From: Ptychodera flava
Taxonomy: Eukaryota; Hemichordata; Enteropneusta; Ptychoderidae
Assembly (NCBI RefSeq): GCF_041260155.1
Contig: NC_091944.1
Span: 14,485,772 to 14,549,771, forward strand
DNA length: 64,000 nucleotides
Reading direction: 5' to 3'
Shown: one piece after another, positions 37,501-49,500 of the stretch
Position numbering within the stretch: position 1 is the first letter of the stretch
Layout: each line of letters opens with the position of its first letter
Notes under the pieces: model-generated
Told to the model about the DNA's origin: nothing
The model's database searches: none
What the model saw: the letters and a program-made list of their open reading frames with translations, nothing else
Translations under genes and position numbers: made by a program

Positions 37501-40500
37501 TCCCGAAAATCTGGAGCTTTCAACAACCATGGTGTAAATTAAAGCATTGTTCCAACATATTACGTTTTGTGAATACTTGTGGCATCACCTTGTTGGCAAA
37601 ATTCTCTCATTTTTTCCATTTTAAGTTGATTTTTGATGCCAAAACTGCTTCGATGCCGTGTTCGAAGCGTCCAACAAACAATGGATAAAAGCATTCAAAC
37701 AGATGCCAATCACGAGGGGACGCGCAAAGGTGCAAAACGATCAAACATTTGTTGTGTATATCCGATCGATTACGATGCAAACAATGAATAAATGATTCGT
37801 ACAATTGAGCAAAATACTTGACCAACGGTTACTGAACACGAGTCTCAGATGAGTTCAGACACAAACGGACTATTTCATGGTTTCAAGCAGATTGCCTCTC
37901 CCTGTTTGTTTGTTGATCTGTGTACCTCTAGGCCTATGAATGGGTGATGTGTATGTTGTACGATATTTTACGATAGATCTCTTTTGGAAGTATGTTGTCG
38001 CCTAGCCCTGCGTACGATGCCGTGTGTTCCCGGCGTTATACGGCCTCCCACCACAGCTCTGCTGATTACCATGGACAAAACCGGCAACATGCGGATCCAA
38101 TTCGGACGGAACACGAAAAACTACTTTTCGAACTGTTTTCGGCCGAAATCAACTCGATTCCGATCTATGCAGCCAACCCAAATCACTCAACCGCTCACAG
38201 ACTGTGGAAAAATGCTTTCGTGACGTCCAAAACCGTTGTTTGCTGGCGATGCACGGTCAATGGCCCATGCAGTGGACGGCCATTGGATACAATCACGCCA
38301 CGATTTTACAGGTGCCCATGAGCTGCATTATTTTCTGTCGGGTCGGGGTGATGAAACTAAATCGCGATTGCTTCATCTCTGTCAGATTTGACCAAAAAGA
38401 GACACTTGACATAGATTATAGCATCAAATGTTGACCGTTCAGACTGAAATATGATGAAAGGTTTGAAGATCGCCGTGATGTCGTTCTTCTCTATACGTTT
38501 TACTAAATTGCTCTAATATTATCTGACGTTTTTTTGAAATCTTAATCAACTTTTCTTTCCCAACCAGGACACAACATTACCTTTTTACTTTCCTAGTAAC
38601 TTAGGATTCATTTAATTCGCAGATTCTGATTAATAGACTCTTATGTTCTTCCTCGATTGTCTGTGACTGATTTTGCTATTGCGTTCGCACTCAGGTGTCT
38701 TGAAACTTACGTCATTCACTGAAATAGTTTTCGGACAAACTCAAGAAATTCGACAACTACTAACGAATGTTTGGCAAAATTTATAGAGATTAGCAATAAT
38801 AATTATGATCATTTTACCATCTTTAGCCAAGCGGACTCGCTTGGCGGAAGCAGTATATAACGTTCTGAGTTCACATTTTTACCCTACCGTGTGAGTGTAG
38901 TATTCGAACGGGTGAGATCATAATCTTACGCTGTTCCGAGTGGCCTGGAGATTTTTTATAATATGCAATAAATTCACCTTATCAAAATTACTCTGTTTCA
39001 CAGTGCTTGGATATTGATATTTTTCTATACTTTTTTACTTTTGATTTGAAGTCTTTTGATTCGGCTGCACATGTACGCACTGTTACAGCCGTCATGTGAT
39101 GACAGGAGTGTGCTTGTAAAGTTGTCGGCAAGTTGTCGGCAAGTTGTATTTAGAGGCTGCAGTTCGGGATTTTTCAAGATGAACAACACATTATACATTT
39201 CCTACATCTTTGAAACGGGGATTACGGTAATCTTTCATGTGATGAACATTTTTTGAACATCTTTGCAATGTGTTCCCACGATGAGTGTGAGCTGATTCTT
39301 TGTTTGTAAAAATCGTCAGAAATGGTCCAGTGACCGTGTTAAAATAGACACAGATGTAAAACCATTGCGAGAAAATAGTAAGAAATTCACATTGCAATAT
39401 TTGCTGTCGTATTTCTCAGCAAGAATAATCATTTTTTTCCACGTTGTGTATAAGAACAGCAAGCAGGTGTTCGGCGGTCAATTGCTTCTATCATAATGAT
39501 CTTGATCGCAGCTATTTGGCGAGAAGACAGCGGGTACTTATAATCTCGCAAAATTATTGATATCATGTCTTTGTATAGAAAATTTTCGATCGGAGGCAGC
39601 TCAAATCAACAGCCATGGTATATTGGGAATAGTGTTCTCACTGGACACCGAACTACCTGCTATCAAAAGAAAGTTATGTACCATCGGCGGTAACAAATTG
39701 GTCGTAATCTTGTCTAATTCTGCCTCGCCTTTTGTACCGTCCAGAAATTTAAAAACTAGATTTTTTTACCCTGACATATAATACAGCGACCTTGCACACT
39801 AATGATCATTCCACTGTTTCTGTTGGGATTTGTTGGTTTTTTAATTTGTTCCGTGGCCCCGGTAAGATTTTTTCAATACGATACACAGTTTGAATTTTTT
39901 CAAGGTAAATTTAGTATATTCCCAGTTTGTGGGGTAAAGTTGTCTGGAGTGAAAGTTTGTGTTGACGCTGATCGAGTAGACGTCGAGCCCGGCACAGTTG
40001 ACTGAGATCCGGTCGGTTTGGGGTCGTTTAGTCCAGAAACCTGTAGAGTTCTGTGTGATCACCGTTCAGCATTTGGGTGATTTTTTTTTTTGGTCAAAGT
40101 AATTCAGTAACAATATACGCCAGATTCCTTGTGTTGTTTTTGTCACTGTCATACGCGTATACGGACGGTTTTCGATTAAAAACTGTAAAAATATCCAGTG
40201 CTCGTAAATGCGTGCAAAATTTATTCAGTGACTGTTTACGCAGCAGTCGTAAATAAGACTAGGATTTACCACCACGTAACAACTGTAAACACCGCATCAA
40301 CAGTCCATACGAAAATTTTGTGCTGAATCGAGGGAGATAACAATTGCGGTAGGAAAGGTCAGTCCACCATCTGTCAAAGTTGTTGATCGGAAAAATCTTC
40401 ACTGTTCACAAACTACATCAGTGGCTCTATTAAATAGTTGTACACGTAGTTCCATGGGCTTTCCACTGCACTGTCCCTTGTTACGAGCTATGTTCAAAGT

Positions 40501-43500
40501 GCGTCAAGCTACGAATATTTTCATGTATGGAGTTACAGACATCGGTGAAGTACCGGCTACATTTTGTTCAAAACCCCTGTATTTTTGTTCCTCGTGTTGT
40601 TTTTTGTGTCCCTTACGTCGACTGGCTCTATGTGCGTACAAACATAGCAGTCGGGATTAAGATTTCCTGGATAAATAGATACACTCATCGTTTATTTCGC
40701 CTCTGACGCAAAGATACACACTGTTTTACATGTACCACTCCTAGGCCCTGGGATCGATTTCCATACCTTTAATGACCCCAAGTTGGTTGCCGCACAGACC
40801 TTTTGTGAAGGTTTGCTTTTGCCCCGCCCTCTGAGTTTTACAATCACGGTCACAAGTTTTCACCATAGCGATCTAGGCAAAGTTGGGTACCTGAAAGCAT
40901 TCCTTGCATTTTTTTTCCTTTGTACTTTTTGTAAGTGTACGGAAATGTACAGTATACAGCAAAACTTGCATTCAGACTCGACTGGTTTTGATGGCATTTA
41001 GACACGTTCAAGACGCATCCGAGACGCGTCCAAGTCGCGTCGAAAACACGACCCTTGCAGCTCATCTCACAATGGAAAGAATGTCAAAAATGCCCTTCGT
41101 AATGTACATACAATACTCCTATTACCTCGCGTTTTTGTCACGTTCTTGACGCTCCAATTCCTTTCGTCTACTATCATAAAATGTAGCAACTTTTTGCCCA
41201 GTCAATGTTTCATAGTGCAAACATTTGGAGAAAAGAGCGATTGATTATATGTTGTTGCTCCAAAACTGCCCAGCTAAACTCATTGCATTATCGATATCGA
41301 GTTGACCATGCGTTGTTCACTGTGCATGTCCATCAGAAAATCATTATCGAATGGTCTGGCCCGATGCCACCAAGTAATTGCTAATACCGGAAGTAGCATG
41401 TACAGTCGTGGTATTGTTGACAAAATGAACAGAAACACTGTTCATTCATGTGTCTGCGAGCTTTCAGTTTGGCAACAATCTGTTTTATTACACTGTATGC
41501 ATATATATTATTGCCCGATTACTGTATTACTGTTTAACCCTTGCGTCCTTTTAACATAGGCATAGGATTAAAAAACACCAAGAAACGACAGCTCGCATAG
41601 GAAATAAAATTTATTACGAAAACCCAGATCTTGCATATTTCGTCTTTTCCTTTTTTCATGATGTTCTGAGGTCACGTCATGTGTTAGATGAACACTACAC
41701 AATAAAACAGAGTGATTAGTTGATGAGTACGTTGTTACGAAAAACTCATGTCTACGCAGTTGTAAGTTGTTTCTCGTTCGTGGCATAGATGTCAAGCAGA
41801 TGATGGTAAAGGGGCCGAATCGATACTAAATAGGTCTCACATTTATCCCTCACCATTCGGAGAGGTTACATGTATCAGCTATTGTTAAAAACGTAATGAT
41901 TTAATTCCCATTTGAGTACAATAACCAGACAGTTGTAAATGGAATTCATGTTTGAATCCAATCGAAATTTACCTCTGCTCTGGCGGAAATCAACCATAGG
42001 CAGGCTTTACCCAGCTTTCCTGCAATTTCAATGAGCATGTCATGTCCGCAAACGACATTTTACGTCTTCTTTATCATTGATTGCAATACCAACGAAATGA
42101 AGACCGACGAAAATACACAATACTAAACAAAAATTTAAAGTTTTAAAAAGGAACTTCCAAATATAGAGGGAATGGCTCGGCAATTTCAGAGTTGCGTTGT
42201 TAATTCTGAATGAAGTCGCAAATGCGAGTTCGAAATCTGGCAACAAACTTTTATTAAATACATTATTATTCGATCACTGTATTATTGTTTTAACCACTTT
42301 CGTCCTTTTTACACAGGCATCGAATGAAAAGACCAAGAAATGACAGCTATCATGGGAATAAAATTAATTACGAAAACCCAGATCTTGTATTTTTCGTCTT
42401 TCCTTTCTTTATAATCATTCCGAAGTTGCGTTATGCGTTAGATAAACGCTACACAATAAAACAGAGTGATTAGTTGATGAGAAATAAAACCCATGTCTAC
42501 GCAGTTGTAAGTTGTTACTCGTTCGTGGTAAAATTGTCGAGCAGATGATTGTCAAGGGGCCGAATCGATACTAAATACGGTCTCACAGTCACATTTATTC
42601 CGCACCATATTGAGAGAGGTAGCACGTAGCGGCTACGGTATTGTTAAAAACCCAACGATTTCATTCTCATTCGAGTAAAATAACGCGACAGTTGTAAATG
42701 CATGTCATATGGTTAGGTCCACGGTCCCTCCACGTGGAGGGACCGTGTTAGGTCGAAAACATTGGCGAAAAGTAAGAGAAATAACCGCGAAATTATCGAG
42801 AAAGTGTAGATCGCATCGTCATTGCAAAAGCATGGCCGCCATGACCTTTGGACTCTGCATGACCTTGATCACATAACGTTGTCATAAAGTGGCAATATTG
42901 TCGATTAAAGCACGGTCCCTCCACAAATTGTGGAGGGACCGTGATTAAAGTAATTTCGAAAATAACTGCAGTGAAAAATATTTCTTGTAAAATGAATCCG
43001 CTAAAAATGACTCACCAAAAGAGGTTTAAATCTTCTTCCTTTTCCCTTGTTTGAGATCATGACAGAAGCATTTCACTGTAATGTGAAATTTACCTTTGGC
43101 GGAATGAACCATAGGCAGGCTTACGCCACTTTGCTGTTCGATTTTAACCAAGGCAATTTCGATGGATATGTAATCTCGTGTTGGCTGTCAACAACGGTTT
43201 CAGTGGTGACGCAACATACTCTGAATTTTGTAGAAGAATGAAAAGGTTGCCTTATCAGTTGCTTGACATGTATCATGTCATTGTCACTTTACAGTACGTG
43301 ACAATGACATAGTGCTCTTACACTCGGACGGTGATAACTTATCCTTGTCACTGTCGGCAAACGTTACAGTGCAGCGAAGACAATGTCGTAATTCTACTGG
43401 TAATGTGTAATGTGTGACTGAATCTAGTATCGTCTAATATCGAAACTAGTCAGTCCTTGGAAGTCGGGTTTGGCTAGAACTGTGAGGTGGTGAAATCTCA

Positions 43501-46500
43501 TATATATACCGGATATTTACTTGCGATTTGACAGAATCTAGTATCGTCTAATATCGAAACTAGAGTCAGTCCTTGGAAGTCGGGTTTGGCCAGAACTGTG
43601 AGGTGGTGAAATCTCACCACAGTCCCGAAAACGTCGATATGTCAAACTTTGATACTAGATTATAAATATCCGATATTTAAAACTTGTGCAAAGTCGCGCC
43701 TTCATGTGATTGGGAGAACAAATGTTCATGTACTTTTATAAGTGCACATTCATGAGCTGCCTCGGACATTCATGACCATGCATATTCCATTCCAGACTTT
43801 GATAATTCCCGAAACGAATACACAAAAATCATGTACAACGTAACAATGCACACAACGACGCAATCGTACATACTTCAGGGGCGCAATTAATCTTTGATTT
43901 ATTTCTGGAGCTTGCTCAGTATAGGTCTTTAAAAACATCACTGCACATCGCATCGACATGACTTTCTCACACCAGAATTTCTTTACTTTGAACTAACATT
44001 GACAGCCCGTCCCTTCACAAACTCATGGAGAGAGACGCAACGGTGCTTCGTAATACAATAGAGGTGTACCTCGATTGTAATATTAAAACTGTCGTATCTC
44101 GTCATCTTTCCCCGGTCGGATAAAGTCACCTTACGGCAGCATGATCATACACCTGCCTCAATTTGCCGAAGCCCAGAATTGTATTTTACACTGCGGCGTC
44201 TTGCGTAGCGGCAACGAAATACCGGTAGACACAAGTGATAAGCTTACTTCTGAGCGTGGCAGCCATGTTTGCTTCTATAAATGCCCGATCTGACAGGTTG
44301 CGCAGTTGATGACGGTATCAATACTTCCGCGATATTGCTCATTTTCGGAACTGGATTTTTCAACATAATGACATGTCAGTTGTTAAAATTAATTATTTAT
44401 TTTTTTGTTATACACAGAGAATGAATTTCCAGCGTTTTAGTGACCAGTTTAGTCCCACTGTGTAATACTTCTCTGAACACAGTGCATGCGTGAGCGCTCA
44501 GATAATTTTGGAAACGGACACTGGACAGACAAGCTTGGCCTTCGCGCTTCGGTAAGATAGCGGCTACCTCGGAAACATCAAGTCAGATCTTTTCACTGAC
44601 AGATAAAACGGAATTATAAGCAAAATCAGTTCGCCGATGAAATCACTTGCAATTTTCTACAACATTATTACCGTTGACTTAGCTGGTACGGACTCATATA
44701 ACCACAGTCCCTCCACCCGTGATATATAAACTAGCGTACCATCACGTTGACATAGGAGCAAAGTCGTACGTGAAAAAAGTAAAGGACAAAATGCAAGTTC
44801 TAGGTTTTCAAACAAATTTTATTGAGATGTAAGTTGATTCTCATTTCCTTGTCGCTAGCGCTCCCGTTCAAGACCTGAGTAGAAAGGACACGTGGTTTAA
44901 AATGTAATAAATTGACGGGGCAACATTCACTTGGATTTATTTGGTGCTCACTGTTTATTTTTTTACCCAAATTCGTAATTTTTCTAACAGAACATAAAAC
45001 CAATGGAGAGCACAGTGTCTGTTGCTGGTAGTTTTATTTGTTTTGTTTTTTTAAATTTTACTACATTTGATCTGCGAGGTATAATCATCTCAGAAGGGGT
45101 TAGTTTTACCCGGGAAGACAACTTTTTCAAGTTACCTGCCCTGGTGGGTGGTTGCAATGCCCACGAATTTCGAACACTGGCTTTTGTAAGTTTTCAAAAC
45201 TAGTAAAATATCCGTGACAGACTCGAAGAGGATGTCTCCTTGTGAATGTCCTTGAACCCGCATGACCGCGAGCGTCGTTTTTTTTTATGCGTTCTCGATA
45301 CACGTACATAATAGCGTTGGATGGGTGATACCATTTTCACGAAGTGGTAAAAAGCAGGAGTATGCAAACATGTCGTTGCCAAGTCACAAAGAAATTCAAC
45401 CGCAAATCGCAGTGAAAATGCAATTCATAGGATTTTGATCAGTTCTAAACTAAAACTTGAAAAGACCAGACCTTGTCCATATTTTTCATTCTTTAATTTT
45501 ATTATGAGATAAAGTGAACGTCCCCTCCTGAAAGATAGTCAAGGCCGGATGTTTTGTAACAAGTCTGTGAACGTGAGTTGTTCACTTATGTAACATGTAC
45601 ATAGCGATGTATAATCGGCGACCCGACCGCTCTGAAACAATGTCGAAAAGACGTCGACTATGACTGTAAAATCTTGTCTTTCCTTGTTCACTGTAATAAG
45701 CAGCGTGGCATTAGGGAACATGAATGTCCCACGTAGATTTCTAGGTGCCATGCCCACACGATGTTTCCATAAACATGCCAGACTGGGCCTGTAGCCATAT
45801 CCCCATTCTCGCGAGCCACAGCATATCATTCGCATCTCATTGTCGGCTACATGGACTGTTAATTTCTGCTCCGCTGACCTACGCCAAAACGGGTAGCGCT
45901 GAGCTATTGCCGTAAAGAGGCACGTTTATTACGACGATGAATATCCCCAGCCGGTTCCCTATGTGTGCAAAGAAATTAAATAATACCCTGGGTGGAGGGA
46001 CGGTGATGCAAATCAACTTCCCAGGCGCATTTTATCGAGCGGCTGGTCGCGATTTGGACATGTCACTTATCGCATGTAATCCCGGCCACTTTTGACAGTG
46101 ATTTTCACATGAGTAAAGTCCGACTTGTTTGAGTATTTTATTAATGATATACAGCATTGAACAGCTTAGGGGTGAACTTTTGACGATGTCGGGACCCTAG
46201 AAAATTTCACTTTTCACAATCTACCTGTGCTTTGAAGCAGTCTCCAAGCAGCAAACTGTCTCGCGTGAATTGTCTTCCATAAAATCGATCAGTAATTTAG
46301 TAAATTATTTTTGCTGTGTTCATTTCCTATTAATTCTACGAGGGATAATAAATGGTATTTACAGAGCTTCCGTTAGGATTTTCAAACCTGCGTAAGGCGG
46401 TACGCAAATGTTTTTATTATTTGCGTAAAATGTATCAAAAATGCGTACAACTATATGTAAGCACTTCTAAAACAGCTGTATACGCCATATCGAAAACTAG

Positions 46501-49500
46501 TTCAAAAGTCAATGAATAAAGTGTTAAATAAACATCAGCAGTGACAATTTTTTTTGGACGAGTTTTACAATCTTTAATACTCTTCTGTTCTATTCTCTGA
46601 CGACGGTATTTGTTTCTGACTAATTACATTTAGATTACAACTTCCGACGATCTCTTTGCTGCCTGTACTCTATCCTCGCTGCTCTGAAGTCAAATGCGTA
46701 AAGTTTTGGGCCTTCCATGGTTAGAACTATCAGATTATTTACGGCATCTTCACTCAGATATTACGTTTCGATGTTTTTAATCGTGTTTTGGGTACTGAAC
46801 CCCCTTTCACACGGGACAGATGACACTGGAATCACGGCTGACTTTGCAATATTTGGTAAGAGTTCACGATAATCGTTGTAAAGAAGCGTACAGACCGGCC
46901 ATTAAACTATTATTTCTAAGTCTGCTTAGCATTAGCTTAAATATTCGACGCGGAGATCTTCAGGGTTTACAAGCCCGAATTCAAAGAACGTACGCAATTC
47001 TGGGGGGAAGAAAACGTAGTTCTACGAAATTACAGTTTGAATTTAATCTCGAAAAAAGACAAACCATCCATAAATTCAACTGATGTGGGGTTATTACAAG
47101 GAGATATGGGTCGTGTACACTGTTATTCGGGGAGAGTAACACTAACTTTTTCAATTCTGGCGCCAGATTTTTCACCTGTAATGAATATATTTAGTCTGCA
47201 AGACCGTTTCTCAAACTTCCAGTTAGACCGGCTCCAAGTCTGTGGGCATATCAAAACATATAGTAAATTGAAGGATTAAATATCAGTAGACCGCCGCGCT
47301 GAGTTGTAGGGCTGTTGGGATTGATCGCGGGATGATCGCCTGGCTTGGCCAGCTATGCAGTTACCATGACTTTTTGGAACTTAGCTTCCGAGAAAAGCCA
47401 GGCGACTGGGAGCCAGTTTAACTTCCGGTAAAAAGCATGGAAGTGAAGATACAGCTTGCAGCTTGACAAGCCTGAACAAGGGCTAATAATTTATGCAAAA
47501 CTCGTCAAGTTGACGCTTTGAAGGCTCGTTGTGCGAAAACAAAAGCGAATTTTAAAATCCAAGACTTTGCTTTTCTTTTAGCTCAGTATGTACCCAGCTC
47601 TCGATTGCCGCTAACGGAACACCAAGGTCTATTGCATACAGGTAAAAGTCGCCACTTATTCACATTAAATTTCTAGAGTAAAATTGCCAAAATATCTATT
47701 TCCAATAGTAACAAAGATGGTCTCGATACCCGGGTCTCGATACCGTAAACTGCGAAACCTGTCCGATCGGGCATTTCAAAGCGCAAACATGGGTAACTGC
47801 CTATGCCACAGCGCACATCGTTGTGTATAGACTGCAATTCTTTCTGTACAAGGTTGCGGGGACTTATCTGACCGTACTGTCATAGAGGCGTCTTTGTCCG
47901 ACCGGGAAACATAAGGAGATACGACAGTTCTAAATATTACCATGGCGGTATATTTCTATAGTATTAGAGCACAGTCTCTCCACAGATTGTTGAATGACAG
48001 TGACAAAAGTAAGGACAAACGATGTAAAATAGGAAAGTCATGTGCACTACACTGATGACCAGTTGTTTTTACAGACTCCCTGTTAGTTTCACGATCGATC
48101 AAGCAGATTACGCAGCGCATGGGTGCCTGAAGTTTCACCCGTCCGAAGAGAAATAAATGCGTCTGTAGAATTATTGTTCGCAATTTACTGTCATTGAAGA
48201 CTTTACACCACTAATCCTAGATTATCTCCATACACTTTGACGCGGTCACAAGGGGGTACATGGTCATTTTTCACCTCCTCGCATGATACAAACATGAAGC
48301 TATGGAACGGGTGTCATGATCGGTTGACGATAATTTATGAGTGAAAACGAGAAAAGCTTTATTTCAACAAAAATTCTGCATTTTTAGTCGTGGATCGTAC
48401 TTGTGGAAATTTTAAAACTGTATTTGAGCATATACCAACCACTAAAGTTGAAATGACTGGTACAGATCAGTGATCAGTTCCGAGTTCACTGGCATTCACT
48501 TCTTGCATTGAAAAATAGAAAACATGTCTCCTGCGATGTGTTGTGGCATCAACTTACCACCGGACCGTGACTTACCTGATGGTCACAATCATCGAATAAA
48601 TTTCTCTTCGACATCACGTCTCTCTCAGATCAGTGATGTCATCTTTATTTAAGAAATTTATTAAATTATCGATCGGATTCAAACTCGCAACATACCGCAC
48701 CCGGCCCACCCAGCCAGAGAAATATTTTACAGTGATAGGCTATTCATTGTATTGTATACCAAACAGAAAGACATGATTTATATTTCCCTTTACAATTTTG
48801 GCGATTTGGTGCTCAATTACTGTGAATAGCATGCTAAGTTGACTCCCAATCACCTTTCCTGTCTTGCTGTGTAGGCCTACAGTTGACCACTCCGTGAAGT
48901 TCAAATTTGCATTTATATTTGGTTTGTAATAGGCCTACAGAGTCGCAATTTCTTCAGCTGTGGTTTTGAAGCTGTCAATCATTCAGTTGCCGCACAAGTT
49001 TCAACATTTAGAACAATAGAATGCGATCGCAACGAGGTGTTACCGCAGCATTTGAGTTGTCAGTGTGTTGCCGCACTGCTGTTGCCGCATGTTTTGAGGC
49101 ATCAGTGAGTTCCCGCAAACGCGTTGCCGCAGTGTTTGCGGCAATAAAACAATGGGAAGTGGGCATGAAACAATAGATACCGCAGACCTTGCGGGAGAGA
49201 ACAATGCTACCGCACAGTTACCGCATGTTTGCCGCATACCGCAAAATGCGGTTACAAGTTATGTGATTCTGGTACTGTAAGGCGGGCAGCAGCATTTTGA
49301 AGTGATTGAAGGCGTTGAAGTTGAATCTTGTTGATGCCGTATAAAAGACCGTTGCAGTAATCTAGACGAGAGGTGATAAACGCGTGAACCATTTTTTCCG
49401 TTGTGGACTTGTCCAACAGCTGACGGATCTTGCCAATCCTGGACAGAGCATAAAAACCATTTCTGCAGATATGACTAATTTGGTCGCACATAGAGCCAGA

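Larger units (their letters stand above)
43890..48160. repeat. Imperfect inverted repeat, arms of about 430–470 bp
   Basis: The region 43890–44320 matches the complement of 47690–48160. Aligned landmarks are ATTTATTTCT, AACTGTCGTATCTC, CCCGGTCGGA, CATGTTTGC and AATGCCCGATC(T/G)GACAGGTT. Divergence is substantial. The 3.4 kb between the arms contains the hAT remnant, so this may be an older element nested in the 12 kb transposon. Confidence 0.6.
37204..49277. mobile_element. 12.07 kb DNA transposon of unknown superfamily (TA target duplication)
   Basis: Perfect 25 bp terminal inverted repeats (starting CAGTACCAGAATCACATA) lie at 37204–37228 and 49253–49277, each bordered by TA (37202–37203, 49278–49279). 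Removing the element plus one TA restores the LINE reading frame, which fixes both boundaries. Inside each end is a cluster of short GC motifs (TGCCGCA, TACCGCA, GCGGTAA). No transposase fitting a TA-specific family is recognised. The only coding trace is a hAT C-terminus at 46635–47015, which may be a separate nested remnant. The interior also holds duplications, inverted repeats and tiny palindromes. It may be non-autonomous or decayed. Confidence 0.75.
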
